DNA of 64,000 bases from GCA-2731375 sp002731375 (GCA_030752605.1 JASMDX010000014.1:15130-79129), one strand, 5' to 3'. Counted from the stretch's first letter, positions 17,792-27,232 are shown. Numbers and translations: made by a program. The notes: generated by a model from the letters alone, not told the origin.

Positions 17792-18532
17792 TTACCGCCC
17801 CTTGAACTCTGGCGCACGCTTTTCCTTGAACGAGGCGATGCCTTCGTTTCGGTCTTCGCTATCAAGGATGGCTTCAGTGCTGCGGCGCGCTATGCCGGCA
17901 CGCTCGGATGGCCCCTTGTTGATGACCTCGCCGACAAAACGCTTCAAGGTGCTCAAGACCATGGGGGCATGCTGTTTCAGGGTATTGGCGTAATCCATCG
18001 CCGCATCCATCAACTGATCCGCCGGCACCACCTTATTGACCATGCCGACCTCGTAGGCCCGCTGTGCCGTTAAATCGGAGGCGTAGAGAACGAATTCCAT
18101 GGCAATCTTGTGCGGAATGCGCGCGGCAAGCGAGGATATCAGGCCACCTGTGACGCCGACCTTGGCTTCGGGATAGCTGAACACCGCTGTGTCCGCCGCC
18201 ACGCAAAGGTCCGCGAACTGGATCAGTACCACACCGCCGCCGACGCAATAGCCGTCCACCGCCGCGATGATCGGCTTATCAACCTCTACGCCGACGCTGG
18301 GGGTAAAACGCCAGATCTCCGGCGGGTGGGTCAAATCGGCGCCGACCGTGAACGCCCGCGGCGTGGCCGAGGCCAAAATAGCAACCCGGTCGCTGCCGGC
18401 CTGAAAACGCTGCCAGGCTGCACGCAATTCCTCACCCAGATCCACCGAGAGCGCGTTCAGCTTCTCTGGCCGGTTCAGGGTGATGATGGCGATGTCGTCT
18501 TTTGATTCGTAGGTGACCAGTTCCGTACTCAC
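17792..18532 (-). CDS. Enoyl-CoA hydratase/isomerase family protein
   Basis: A 246-aa crotonase-fold protein. The two oxyanion-hole segments are visible: ATPRAFTVGADLTHP near residue 55, and DGYCVGGGVVLIQFADLCVA near residue 94. FSYPEAKVGVTGGLISSLAA and AYEVGMVNKVVPADQLMD follow in family order, and the protein ends RAPEFKGR as many family members do. It would add water to an enoyl-CoA or carry out a related reaction; the precise substrate is unknown. The start is GTG 18532, overlapping the ligA stop as GTGA, so its translation is coupled to ligA. Confidence 0.9.
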   Translation of the reverse strand: MSTELVTYESKDDIAIITLNRPEKLNALSVDLGEELRAAWQRFQAGSDRVAILASATPRAFTVGADLTHPPEIWRFTPSVGVEVDKPIIAAVDGYCVGGGVVLIQFADLCVAADTAVFSYPEAKVGVTGGLISSLAARIPHKIAMEFVLYASDLTAQRAYEVGMVNKVVPADQLMDAAMDYANTLKQHAPMVLSTLKRFVGEVINKGPSERAGIARRSTEAILDSEDRNEGIASFKEKRAPEFKGR

Positions 18533-20646
18533 AGCGTTTCCTCTTCCTTTGACACAATTTCTCCGCCGACGGCTTCCCCGTTAATCAGGACCAGCCAGCC
18601 AGCCTCATCGATTACCTTAACATCCAGCGCCTGGGCTTTCTTTAATTTTGATCCCGCCGCCGCCCCCGCGATCACCAAGTCCGTTTTGGCCGAGACCGAG
18701 CCCGAGACCTTGGCGCCCAAGGCCTCGGCCCGCGCCTTGGCCTCCGCCCGCGAGGTCCGCTCCAGGGTACCTGTAAAAACCAATGTTTTGCCCGCCAGCT
18801 CGGACGTGGTATCAGCGCGCGCCATGTCCTGGACTTGATCGAGCATTCCGGTCAGCGCATCCCAGACATCCTTGTTATGTCCATCATCGAAGAAAGCCAA
18901 CAATGCCTTGGCGACTTTCTCGCCAATGCCGTCAATATCGAGCAGTTCTTCCAAATTATCAGGCTTCATGGCCGCGTCGAAATTTGCCAATGTCTCATAC
19001 CTACGGGCCAGCAACTTGGCATTGCCCTGGCCTACATGACGAATGCCAAGGGCGAAAATAAGGCGGTCTAGAGGGATCCTCCGCTTTTCCTTGATCGCTT
19101 CAAACAGATTTTCGACGGAGGTCTCGCCCCAACCTTCCCATTCCTGCAATGGCTTGCGGCCCTCCTTGCCGTCCTGCGCCTGCAAGATAAAGATGTCCAC
19201 TGGCGTCTTTACCACGTGGGCATCGTAAAACGCCTTGATCTGTTTTTCGCCCAAGCCTTCGATATCAAAGGCATTACGGGAAACAAAATGGCGCAAACGC
19301 TCCACTGCCTGGGCCTCGCAGGTCAGACCGCCACCACAACGCCAATCAACCTCGCCTTCGTCCCGCACCGCCGTAGCGCCGCAGATCGGGCAAGTCGAGG
19401 GAAAGACGAAAGCTTCGGGACCCGGCTCAACCACTTCCAGAACCTGCGGGATCACGTCGCCGGCGCGCTGCACCAAAACCTTTGCCCCAACCCGGATGTT
19501 CTTTTCCGCGATGTAGTCCTGGTTATGCAGGGTCGCGTTGGCAACCACCACGCCACCGACGGTAACGGGTTTCAGGCGCGCCACCGGGGTCAGCTTGCCG
19601 GTCCGGCCAACCTGAATATCGATTCCTTCGACCAAGGTCTGGGCCTGCTCGGCGGCAAACTTGTGGGCAATCGCCCAGCGCGGCGAGCGCGAGGCCGCGC
19701 CCAAACGGTCCTGCCAGTCTAGGCGGTCGACCTTGTAGACGATTCCATCGATGTCATAGGGCCGAGCGCTGCGCCCCGCCTCGGTGGCGCTGTGATAGGC
19801 TAGCATCTCCGCCGTATTCCTACAGATTTGATGTTCCTGGACCTCAAAGCCCCAGGCCTTCATGGCCGCCAGGACACCGGCCTGGGCATGGCTGGGCAGG
19901 GCACTGACCTCGCCCCAGGCATAGGCCCGGAAACTCAATTGCCGCGATGCCGTAATGGCGGGATCGAGCTGGCGCAGGGAGCCGGCAGCGGCATTGCGAG
20001 GGTTGGCGTACGCGGGCCGTTCGGCGGCATCCTGCTTTCGGTTTAGCTCGGCGAAAGCGCCATGGTTCATAAAGACTTCGCCGCGCACCTCGAATACATC
20101 TGGTGCCGGGCCCAGGAAGCGTTTGGGAATGTCGTCAATAGTGCGCAGATTAGCGGTGATATCCTCACCCACCTCACCATCGCCCCTGGTCGCGCCCTGC
20201 ACGAAGACGCCGTTCTCATAGCGCAGGGCGGCGGACAGACCGTCGATCTTTGGTTCCGCCACTATTTCCACGACGGCGTCATCATCCAGTTTCAGAAAGC
20301 GCCGGATACCGGCTAGGAAATCGACGACATCCTCCTCGTTAAAAGCGTTGCCCAGGGACAGCATGGGGCGGCTGTGGCGAACCTTGGAAAAGCCGTCTGC
20401 GCCGTCTGTCGACGGAGCGCCGATGCGCTCGGACGGGCTGTCAGGGCGCTTCAAATTTGGGAACCGCCCCTCGATGGCGCTGTTGCGCTGGCACAAGGCA
20501 TCGTATTCGGCATCCGATATGGCCGGGTCATCATTCTGATAATAGGCGGCGTTATGGTCCTGGATTTCACTGGCGAGACGCGCCAGCTCTGCCTTGGCTT
20601 GATCCTCGTTCAGTTCGGCAACCGGAATGGCGGCGGCCTCGGTCAT
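18529..20646 (-). CDS. ligA: NAD-dependent DNA ligase
   Basis: This 705-aa enzyme seals nicks in replication and repair using NAD. The N-terminal Ia domain is followed by the adenylation domain with catalytic Lys in VAEPKIDGLSAALRYENGV near residue 120. The OB fold follows, then the four-cysteine zinc finger (CPICGATAV and CGGGLTCEAQ near residues 420-440), the helix-hairpin-helix region and a C-terminal BRCT domain (GKTLVFTGTLERTSRAEAKA near 625). Length is normal. It overlaps recN upstream (ATGA) and the hydratase downstream (GTGA). Confidence 0.97.
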   Translation of the reverse strand: MTEAAAIPVAELNEDQAKAELARLASEIQDHNAAYYQNDDPAISDAEYDALCQRNSAIEGRFPNLKRPDSPSERIGAPSTDGADGFSKVRHSRPMLSLGNAFNEEDVVDFLAGIRRFLKLDDDAVVEIVAEPKIDGLSAALRYENGVFVQGATRGDGEVGEDITANLRTIDDIPKRFLGPAPDVFEVRGEVFMNHGAFAELNRKQDAAERPAYANPRNAAAGSLRQLDPAITASRQLSFRAYAWGEVSALPSHAQAGVLAAMKAWGFEVQEHQICRNTAEMLAYHSATEAGRSARPYDIDGIVYKVDRLDWQDRLGAASRSPRWAIAHKFAAEQAQTLVEGIDIQVGRTGKLTPVARLKPVTVGGVVVANATLHNQDYIAEKNIRVGAKVLVQRAGDVIPQVLEVVEPGPEAFVFPSTCPICGATAVRDEGEVDWRCGGGLTCEAQAVERLRHFVSRNAFDIEGLGEKQIKAFYDAHVVKTPVDIFILQAQDGKEGRKPLQEWEGWGETSVENLFEAIKEKRRIPLDRLIFALGIRHVGQGNAKLLARRYETLANFDAAMKPDNLEELLDIDGIGEKVAKALLAFFDDGHNKDVWDALTGMLDQVQDMARADTTSELAGKTLVFTGTLERTSRAEAKARAEALGAKVSGSVSAKTDLVIAGAAAGSKLKKAQALDVKVIDEAGWLVLINGEAVGGEIVSKEEETL

Positions 20647-22346
20647 GAGCCGGCGGCCTGTAGTAGGCTGTCGGCGGCGGCGCGGGCCTCGTCCGTGATG
20701 GTGGCACCGGCCAGCATGCGGGCGATCTCCTCACGCCGGACATCGGCATCAAGGTCCTCCACCGTGGTCCGGGCTCCGCCATTGCTTTCTTGTTTAACGA
20801 TGCGCCAATGATGCGTAGCCCGTGCGGCCACCTGCGGTGAATGGGTGACCACGATGACCTGGGTATCGTCGGCCAGACGGGCCAGACGCTCGCCGACCTT
20901 GTCCGCCACCGCGCCGCCGACGCCGCTATCGACCTCGTCAAAGATCAAGGAAGCCGGCTCGCGGTTTTGCGCCAGGGCGACCTTCAGGGCCAGCATCACG
21001 CGCGAGAGCTCGCCACCCGAGGCAACCTTGTTCAAGGGCCCGGGCGCACCGCCCGGATTGGTGGCGATGTGAAAGGCAACGCCGTCCCAGCCTTCAACGC
21101 TCCAGCCATCCTCGTCCCGTCTGGAAACAACGGTTTCAAACACCGCCTTATCCAGGGCCAGGGGCGGCAATTCAGCCGCCATGACCCGATCGAGTTTTTT
21201 CGCCGCCTTGACGCGCCCCTTGCTTAACCGCTCGGCCGCCTCCAAATAAGCGGCCTTGGTCGCCACCGCCTCAGCCTCCAGCACGGCCAGGCGTTGCCCA
21301 CCATTATCAATGGTATCCAATCGTTGGGCGAAATCATCGCGCAGGGCAGCCAGGTCATCCACGCTGACCCGATGCTTGCGGGCCGCTTCGCGCAGGGCGA
21401 AAAGGCGCTCCTCGATCGAGTCAAGGCGGGCCGGGTCAAGATCCAAGGAACGCGCCGCATCGGCCACGGCCTCGATTCCCTCCATGGCCTCGACCGCGGC
21501 CCGCTCTAACCCATCAATGGCACCATCCAGGGCGCCGCCGGCACTTTCAGCCACCCGCTGCAGGGCGCCCTGGGCTATGCGCAGCCGTTGTTCGACGCCA
21601 TTGCCCCCGCTATTTCCCCCACCACCGCCTTCACCGCCGCCATACAGGGCGCCCTGGGCATCACGCAATGCCTCGGCGATTTTCTCGCCCTGGCGCAATA
21701 GGGTTCTGGTGCGGTCCAATTCCTCCTCGTCGCCTGGTTTTAGATCCAATTCATCCAGTTCGGCACGGACGTGGCGCAGATAATCCTCCTCCTCCCGCGC
21801 CGTTCGCAATGCCGCTTGGGCATCCGCCAAGACCTGGGAGGTCTGGCACATCCGCGCATGGGCCTTGGCACAGCCGCCGACTTGCCCTTCCAGGCCACCG
21901 TAGACATCCAGCAGGGCCCGATGGCCACCTGAGTTCAGTAAGCCACGCTCGTCATGCTGGCTATGCACCTCGACCAAGGTTTCCCCTAGCCCGCGCAGCA
22001 ATGCCGTTGAGATAGCCTGATCGTTGACAAAGGCCCGGCCCCGGCCATCGGCGCCGACCTGGCGGCGCAGGATCATGCCATCGTCGCCATCCAAATCCTG
22101 CTCACGCAGAATATCCCAGACCGGATGATTGCCGGGCGGATCAAAGGTGGCGACAACGGTGCCTTTTTCTGCCCCCTTGCGCACCAGGCCTGCGCCCCCC
22201 CGGCGGCCCAGGGCCAGGCCCAGGGCATCAAGCAAAATGGACTTGCCGGCCCCCGTCTCGCCGGTCAGCACGCACAAGCCGGTCCGCAGATCCAGATCCA
22301 GACGATCGATCAAGACAATATTGGTAATGGATAAGGCGCTCAGCAT
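20643..22346 (-). CDS. recN: DNA repair protein RecN
   Basis: A 567-aa SMC-like ATPase of double-strand-break repair. The Walker A motif LTGETGAGKSILLDALGLAL is near residue 28. The central part is a long coiled coil, here interrupted by a glycine stretch (GGGEGGGGGNSGGNG near 235). The C-terminal half has the ABC signature ASGGELSRVMLALKVAL near 452 and Walker B LIFDEVDSGVGG near 480, with the D-loop and VVTHSPQVAA following. Length is standard. The order bamD-recN-ligA is typical of alphaproteobacteria. No LexA box was recognised upstream. Confidence 0.97.
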   Translation of the reverse strand: MLSALSITNIVLIDRLDLDLRTGLCVLTGETGAGKSILLDALGLALGRRGGAGLVRKGAEKGTVVATFDPPGNHPVWDILREQDLDGDDGMILRRQVGADGRGRAFVNDQAISTALLRGLGETLVEVHSQHDERGLLNSGGHRALLDVYGGLEGQVGGCAKAHARMCQTSQVLADAQAALRTAREEEDYLRHVRAELDELDLKPGDEEELDRTRTLLRQGEKIAEALRDAQGALYGGGEGGGGGNSGGNGVEQRLRIAQGALQRVAESAGGALDGAIDGLERAAVEAMEGIEAVADAARSLDLDPARLDSIEERLFALREAARKHRVSVDDLAALRDDFAQRLDTIDNGGQRLAVLEAEAVATKAAYLEAAERLSKGRVKAAKKLDRVMAAELPPLALDKAVFETVVSRRDEDGWSVEGWDGVAFHIATNPGGAPGPLNKVASGGELSRVMLALKVALAQNREPASLIFDEVDSGVGGAVADKVGERLARLADDTQVIVVTHSPQVAARATHHWRIVKQESNGGARTTVEDLDADVRREEIARMLAGATITDEARAAADSLLQAAGS

Positions 22347-22381
22347 GTCTGGATATTAATGCACTTTCCATCGGCCCGATA

Positions 22382-23242
22382 TCAGAATACAGAGCCCCAC
22401 ATCCGACTATACCAGGGTTCCTCTATCCCGTCGGTCCGCTCGTCCTCGCCAGTCAGCAAGGCATAGCTGTCCAGATACCATTCACTGCCCGGATAGTTAT
22501 AGCCCAGGATGGCGGCGGCGTTCTTGGCCTCATCCACAATGCCCAGGGACAAATAGGCCTCGGTCAGACGATGTAGGGCCTCGGGGACGTGGGACGTGGT
22601 CTGGTATTTGTCGACGACATAGCGAAAACGGTTAATCGCCGCGCCTTGGTGGCCACGCTTCAGGTAATAGCGGCCAATCTCCATTTCCTTGCCAGCCAAA
22701 TGGTCGCGGGCCAGATCCATCTTCAGGCGGGAATCGCGGGCATATTCGCTTTCAGGATAACGGTCTATAACTTCGCCCAAGGCGTCGAGGGCTAGCTCAG
22801 TGATTTTCTGTTCCCGGCCGGTATCGGCGATTTGTTCGTAGTACGAGATGGCAATCAGATAATAGGCATAAGGGGCGTCGCGGTTGCCGGGATGCAACTG
22901 CAAAAAGCGCTGCGCGGCAAAAATCGCCTCGTCATAATTATTGATTTCGTACTGCGCATAGGCCGCCATCAACTGCGATTTCCGGGCCCAAACCGAATAG
23001 GGATGTTGACGTTCCACCTCGTCAAAATCCATCACGGCCAATTCCGCGTTGCCGGAAAGCAGCTTGTCCATGGCCTGGTTGTAGATCTCTTCCACTGGCC
23101 GTTCCACATAGACGGCTTCATCGCTGGCGCAGGCGGTCAACAAGAATACCAGTGCCAGGCCAAGCACGGCGGCAAGGCCTGAACGTTGCGAGCTAAATCG
23201 CGGATTTTGAGGCCGCCGGTGGCAATTCATTACGTTTAACAT
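22382..23242 (-). CDS. bamD: Outer membrane assembly lipoprotein BamD
   Basis: The product of about 286 aa is the BamD (ComL) lipoprotein of the beta-barrel assembly complex, attached to the inner face of the outer membrane. The lipobox LVFLLTAC follows a basic, hydrophobic signal. TPR repeats follow: RPVEEIYNQAMDKLLSGN, FDEVERQHPYSVWARKSQLM, YLIAISYYEQI, DSRLKMDLARDHLAGKEMEI with the conserved GRYYLKRGHQGAAINRF, and TEAYLSLG. ATG 23242 is chosen because starts at 23275 or 23230 give a longer or shorter leader with no clearly better ribosome site. It lies 35 bases ahead of recN. Confidence 0.92.
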   Translation of the reverse strand: MLNVMNCHRRPQNPRFSSQRSGLAAVLGLALVFLLTACASDEAVYVERPVEEIYNQAMDKLLSGNAELAVMDFDEVERQHPYSVWARKSQLMAAYAQYEINNYDEAIFAAQRFLQLHPGNRDAPYAYYLIAISYYEQIADTGREQKITELALDALGEVIDRYPESEYARDSRLKMDLARDHLAGKEMEIGRYYLKRGHQGAAINRFRYVVDKYQTTSHVPEALHRLTEAYLSLGIVDEAKNAAAILGYNYPGSEWYLDSYALLTGEDERTDGIEEPWYSRMWGSVF

Positions 23243-23275
23243 ATATACAGAACTGTTTCCGAATTTTCCATTCAT

Positions 23276-23620
23276 CCAATCTTGATCTCTTATACCACGT
23301 CGCGAAACAAGAGCGGACCGTCAATTTTCGCAAAATTTCGAAAAAATCTACTAAGTAGGTGTCAACTTCAACAAATTGCCCTATCTTTTTCGTATGCCAT
23401 AAGGCATCGTTACTACACAACTGCTAAACTTGAAAACAGCTATACGTTGTGCCACTTGTTTACTGGAGCATGTCGTAACAGGAGGCAGGCAGGTCGACAA
23501 CACGTAAGGCCTGACTATTATGTTGCTTTTTTATTACGATAGTAACAACAAGACAATCAAAAGATTGGCAGAACAAATTTCTCGCGGCTGAGGGCACCAT
23601 AAACCTCGCCGCCGAACATT
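23276..23620. other. AT-rich intergenic region between bamD and the HTH regulator
   Basis: About 345 bases separate these divergent genes. The stretch is clearly more AT-rich than its surroundings and must hold both promoters. I see no convincing ORF, RNA gene or strong palindrome. In many alphaproteobacteria lpxC and the ftsZ group lie upstream of bamD; they are absent here. Confidence 0.5.
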
Positions 23621-23629
23621 GAGGTGATT

Positions 23630-24013
23630 ATGGGTATACTAGCGAAACGTGTCGATGCCCATGTTGGTAGCCGCATCCGTGATCGGCGTACCGGCCAGGG
23701 TTTAACTCAAGAGCATTTGGCGAATGCCTTGAATATTTCCTATCAGCAGGTGCAGAAGTACGAGACTGGGGCCAATCGGGTCAGCGCCGGCCGGCTCTAT
23801 GAAGTTTCGAAAATTCTCCAATCCGACGTCAGCTTTTTCTTTGGAGGGCTGGATGAGACGGCCGAGACCGAGCCATTGGGACATGGTGGCAAGAATCGCT
23901 CCACCATCGAACTGGTGCGCAATTTCGGTGCGATCGACAATCCTTCGATCCGTTCGGCTGTTTCCGGTTTGGTAAAAAGCATCGCCAAGCCAGAAAAAGA
24001 CGCCTTGTATTAA
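23630..24013 (+). CDS. XRE-family HTH transcriptional regulator (PraR/PhrR-like)
   Basis: This 127-aa DNA-binding protein has an N-terminal helix-turn-helix of the lambda-repressor type: VDAHVGSRIRDRRTGQGLTQ, then HLANALNISYQQVQKYETGA and NRVSAGRLYEVSKILQ. SDVSFFFGGLDE ends the domain. The HVGxRIR...QQVQKYExGxNR pattern is that of the alphaproteobacterial PraR/PhrR group, which regulates stress, quorum-sensing or symbiosis genes. The C-terminal part (about 55 aa) is variable. ATG 23630 is preferred because GAGG lies five bases before it; GTG 23624 is an alternative. It is followed by a terminator, so it is probably monocistronic. Confidence 0.9.
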   Translation: MGILAKRVDAHVGSRIRDRRTGQGLTQEHLANALNISYQQVQKYETGANRVSAGRLYEVSKILQSDVSFFFGGLDETAETEPLGHGGKNRSTIELVRNFGAIDNPSIRSAVSGLVKSIAKPEKDALY

Positions 24014-24099
24014 GCCGAAGGGCACTATTCAGCTACATCGAACGAGTTAGTGCAACTTCATCTGCGTTCGAATGAACGCGGATTGCTCTGATTGGTAAG

Positions 24100-24143
24100 A
24101 AAAAAGGGGCCCGATGATTAATTTCACCAGGCCCTTTTTATAT
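24100..24143 (+). terminator. Rho-independent terminator after the HTH regulator gene
   Basis: AAAAAAGGGGCC at 24100-24111 can pair with GGCCCTTTTT at 24130-24139 (one bulged G), followed by TATATTT. The A-tract/T-tract pairing means it could work in both directions, but it best fits the regulator gene 90 bases upstream. A separate small hairpin GCGTTC-GAAT-GAACGC lies just before it at 24063-24078. Confidence 0.7.
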
Positions 24144-24240
24144 TTACGTCTCATGTGCCGCATGCACCATGGTCCTGATGGGGCAAACATGGTCCAATGG
24201 CAGGGATGGTAATCGCGACAAGAATGGGTAGGAGGCGGAA

Positions 24241-25278
24241 ATGAAATTATCCTTGATGCTGGGCTATTCCGGGGCCCAGTTAGATATTCCGATGGCGCGG
24301 GTACAGCGGGCCGAAGAATTGGGCTTTCATTCCGTTTGGACGGCGGAGGCTTATGGTTCAGATGCTATAACACCCTTGGCCTATCTGGCCGCCATGACCA
24401 AGAAAATCAAGCTGGGCACCGCGATCATGCAACTATCGGCGCGGACGCCGGCCAATTGCGCCATGACGGCGGCAACCCTGGATGCCCTGGCGGGGGGCGA
24501 CCGTTTTCTGGCGGGCATCGGGGTATCGGGGCCGCAGATCGTGGAAGGCTGGTATGGTCAGCCCTGGGGGCGGCCGTATTATCGGATCAAGGACTATGTC
24601 GCTATCATACGGGCGATTTGGGCCCGCGAAGCGCCAGTCGCCTATGAAGGCAAGGAAATTTCCCTACCCTTTACAGGCGAAGGTGCCGCTGGTCTAGGCA
24701 AACCGTTGAAGTCAATTCTGCATGGCAACCCGAACATCCCCATCTTTCTGGGTACAGGCAACGAGGCCACCGTGCGCCTGACCGCCGAGATTGCTGATGG
24801 TTGGCTGCCGCACGGTTTCATCCCCGGCTCCATGCCGGAATACCTGCCCTGGCTGGAACAAGGCTTCGCCCGCGCCGGAAATCGCAAATCCCTGGATAAT
24901 TTCGAGATTATGGCCCTGACCCACGTGGAAGTGGACCAAGACGTGCAAGCAGCCCTGGACCGGCAAAAACCCGATGTGGCGCTATATGTGGGCGGCATGG
25001 GGCATAAGGACAAGAATTTTCACAAGGATCTGATGGTCCGGCGCGGCTTTGGCGATGCGGCCGAGCGTATTCAGGAGCTCTTCCTGGCCGGACACAAGGC
25101 GGAAGCGACGGCGGCCGTACCCGATGAATGGGTAGATCAGAAGTCCCTGGTGGGCCCGCCAGCACGGATCAAGCAGCGCTATCGCGCCTGGGAGGATTCC
25201 GGTGCCACCGGCCTGGTGGTCTGGGCCAGCCAGGACGAAGCGGTCGAAGTCATGGCCCAGGCGGCGCGTTTGAACTAG
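24241..25278 (+). CDS. LLM-class flavin-dependent oxidoreductase (F420-type)
   Basis: This 345-aa protein has the luciferase-like TIM-barrel. The start MKLSLMLGYSGAQLDIPMAR is followed by AEELGFHSVWTAEAYGSDAI near residue 28 and LGTAIMQLSARTPANCAMTA near 58. LAGGDRFLAGIGVSGPQIVEG follows near 82, and IFLGTGNEATVRLTAEIADG near 177. These patterns are those of the F420-dependent branch of the LLM family; whether this organism makes F420 or uses FMN cannot be judged from this window. The start is preceded by AGGAGG. The substrate is unknown. The next gene begins about 70 bases downstream. Confidence 0.88.
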   Translation: MKLSLMLGYSGAQLDIPMARVQRAEELGFHSVWTAEAYGSDAITPLAYLAAMTKKIKLGTAIMQLSARTPANCAMTAATLDALAGGDRFLAGIGVSGPQIVEGWYGQPWGRPYYRIKDYVAIIRAIWAREAPVAYEGKEISLPFTGEGAAGLGKPLKSILHGNPNIPIFLGTGNEATVRLTAEIADGWLPHGFIPGSMPEYLPWLEQGFARAGNRKSLDNFEIMALTHVEVDQDVQAALDRQKPDVALYVGGMGHKDKNFHKDLMVRRGFGDAAERIQELFLAGHKAEATAAVPDEWVDQKSLVGPPARIKQRYRAWEDSGATGLVVWASQDEAVEVMAQAARLN

Positions 25279-25346
25279 GACCTGGTTTCCAGCTTGGTAA
25301 CATGGTGGGCCTTGCCGTCAAGGCGGCGCCGTGTTAGCGAAAGAGC

Positions 25347-26186
25347 ATGCAGAGGAATCAAACAGATGCAGCCAATCGCAATGCTCCCGGCCGCGATGAC
25401 AAGAACCCAACCGGGATCATCGTTATCGTGGCCAACTTTAGCGACGAAAGCAACCATGCCAGCCACCGGGTCGGCGACCGCTATGTGACCGCCGTGCGCG
25501 AGATCTGCGGCGCTCTGCCCTTGATTCTGCCGGCGTTGGGCGCCGGAGCGGATCTGGAAACGCTGCTGGATAACATTGATGGCGTCATTTTGACGGGCGG
25601 CGCCTCGAACGTAAACCCGCACCATTACGGCGGTGGCGAGGCACTGGATCAGACCCTCCTTGATGCCCGGCGCGATGGCGTGGCGCTGGAATTAGTACGC
25701 GCCTGCGTAGAACGCAACGTGCCCTTGTTCGGCATCTGCCGTGGCATACAGGAAATGAACGTTGCCCTGGGCGGTAGCCTGCATCAATACATGCACCAGG
25801 TACCGGCGCATTTCGATCACCGCCGGCCACGGGAAAAATCCATGGAAGTGCAAATGGCACCGCGCCAGCGGATCACGCTGACGCCGGGCGGCACCCTGCA
25901 GGACCTGGCCAATGGCGCCCGCCAGGTCATGGTCAACACGCTGCATGCCCAAGGCGTCGATCGTTTGGCCGAGAGCCTGGTGGTCGAGGCGGTAGCCGAT
26001 GACGGCACCATCGAGGCGGTGCGCGTCGCCGCCTCGCCGACCTTCAGCATCGGCGTGCAATGGCACGCGGAATACCGCACCACCGAACATCACTTTTACC
26101 GCGCCTTGTTCAATGCCTTTGGCAAGGCCGTCGCCGCCCACGCCGGCGCCCGCGCCAAGCAGGGCAAGATGGTCCAGGTGGCTTGA
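25347..26186 (+). CDS. Class I glutamine amidotransferase-like hydrolase (PuuD family)
   Basis: A 279-aa member of the gamma-glutamyl-GABA hydrolase (peptidase C26) family. The nucleophile elbow PLFGICRGIQEMNVALGGSL near residue 132 holds the catalytic Cys. The catalytic His and acidic residue are in FSIGVQWHAEY near 235. VILTGGASNVNPHHYGG near residue 80 is the family's substrate-loop motif. Such enzymes hydrolyse gamma-glutamyl amides, for example in polyamine breakdown; no other polyamine genes are nearby. The first 22 residues are hydrophilic and atypical, so the true start could differ. Its stop overlaps a TTG that could start the next gene. Confidence 0.88.
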   Translation: MQRNQTDAANRNAPGRDDKNPTGIIVIVANFSDESNHASHRVGDRYVTAVREICGALPLILPALGAGADLETLLDNIDGVILTGGASNVNPHHYGGGEALDQTLLDARRDGVALELVRACVERNVPLFGICRGIQEMNVALGGSLHQYMHQVPAHFDHRRPREKSMEVQMAPRQRITLTPGGTLQDLANGARQVMVNTLHAQGVDRLAESLVVEAVADDGTIEAVRVAASPTFSIGVQWHAEYRTTEHHFYRALFNAFGKAVAAHAGARAKQGKMVQVA

Positions 26187-26218
26187 CGGTCAAGGTGAAC
26201 CAAGATTTGACCAAGGGC

Positions 26219-26743
26219 ATGGAAATTCGGCCCGTCAGCGATGATGACATGGCCGCGATCCAAACGATCTATGCCCAGCATGTCCTGCACGGCCTGGCAT
26301 CCTGGGAATTGCAGCCGCCCGGCATCACCGAACTAACCGCGCGGCGCGATACCTTGCTCGGTAGTGGATATCCCTTCGTGGCCGCCACGGTTGGCGGTGA
26401 ACTGGTTGGCTATGCCTCCGCCAGGCCATACCGGACGCGGCCCGCCTATCGCTTCACGGTTGAGAACACGATTTACCTGCATCCCGACCGCCCCGGCCAA
26501 GGCATTGCCCAGCCGTTGCTGCAACGGGTGATCGACGACTGCACCTCCCGGGGCTATCGGCAGATGATCGCAGTGGTCGGCGACAGCGGTAACTAGCTCT
26601 CCATCCGCTTTCACGAAAAAATGGGCTTCCGCCAAGTCGGGCTGATTGGAAGTATCGGCTGGAAGTCCGGGCGCTGGCTAGATTCGGTTATTCTGCAACG
26701 GCCCTTGGGCGACGGCGCCGGTACCCCACCATCGGAATTGTAG
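26219..26743 (+). pseudogene. GNAT N-acetyltransferase (phosphinothricin-acetyltransferase-like) with in-frame amber stop
   Basis: The frame from ATG 26219 (MEIRPVSDDDMAAIQTIYAQ) gives the acetyl-CoA-binding fold with TVENTIYLHPDRPGQGIAQ, an Arg/Gln-x-x-Gly-x-Gly/Ala-type site. It continues to RQMIAVVGDSGN and then meets TAG at 26594-26596. The same frame goes on directly with LSIRFHEKMGFRQVGLIGSI and GWKSGRWLDSVILQR, which is the normal last quarter of this family, to TAG 26741-26743. The gap-free continuation means a single nonsense codon interrupts the gene. The truncated 125-aa product would lack the last strands. An earlier start at TTG 26183 is possible. Confidence 0.75.
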
Positions 26744-27008
26744 GCCCGCGAATTCACCGGCAAGGCCGAGATTGCGGTCAAATCCCTATTCGCACTGGAC
26801 AAAACGTCCTTTATTTTTCAATTCAATGCTTGCAACGTCCGGCTGGCGATGCCATGAAGGGGCATTCGTTGCACCTCGCCTCGACGTTTCTTGTTACGGC
26901 ACTAGCGTGCCCGACCAAGTTGCGTCTGTGACTCGTGCATCTTTTAGAGGTGCGGCTCGGCTAAAACCGATCGCCGCTGCTGTAAATACATGTTGAAGGG
27001 AGTAGCTG
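26744..27008. promoter_or_regulatory. Long leader of the cold-shock gene
   Basis: No coding signal is seen in these 265 bases. Cold-shock genes commonly carry long structured 5' leaders that act as thermosensors, and the size fits. I could not identify a definite -35/-10 pair. AAGGGAG just before the ATG at 27009 is a strong ribosome site. Confidence 0.4.
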
Positions 27009-27218
27009 ATGGCTACCGGAACAGTGAAGTGGTTTAACCCGACAAAGGGTTTTGGTTTTATCGAGCCGACGGACGGCGCCAAGGATGTCTTCGTGCATAT
27101 CTCGGCCGTTGAGCGTGCCGGCATGCAGAGCCTGCGTGAAGGTCAAAAGGTTGAGTTCGAGTTGGTCGCAGGCCGTGACGGCCGCTCGGCCGCCGAAAAC
27201 CTGGTCGCGCTCGACTAG
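27009..27218 (+). CDS. Cold-shock-domain RNA chaperone (CspA family)
   Basis: This 69-aa protein is a single cold-shock OB fold. RNP1 is KGFGFIEP, RNP2 is VFVHISAVE, and the N-terminal TGTVKWFNPT segment is standard. It binds single-stranded RNA and DNA and prevents secondary structure. The bacterial chromosome usually has several copies, so no letter suffix can be assigned. An 8-bp hairpin follows the stop. Confidence 0.96.
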   Translation: MATGTVKWFNPTKGFGFIEPTDGAKDVFVHISAVERAGMQSLREGQKVEFELVAGRDGRSAAENLVALD

Positions 27219-27232
27219 GCACGACCGGTTAA

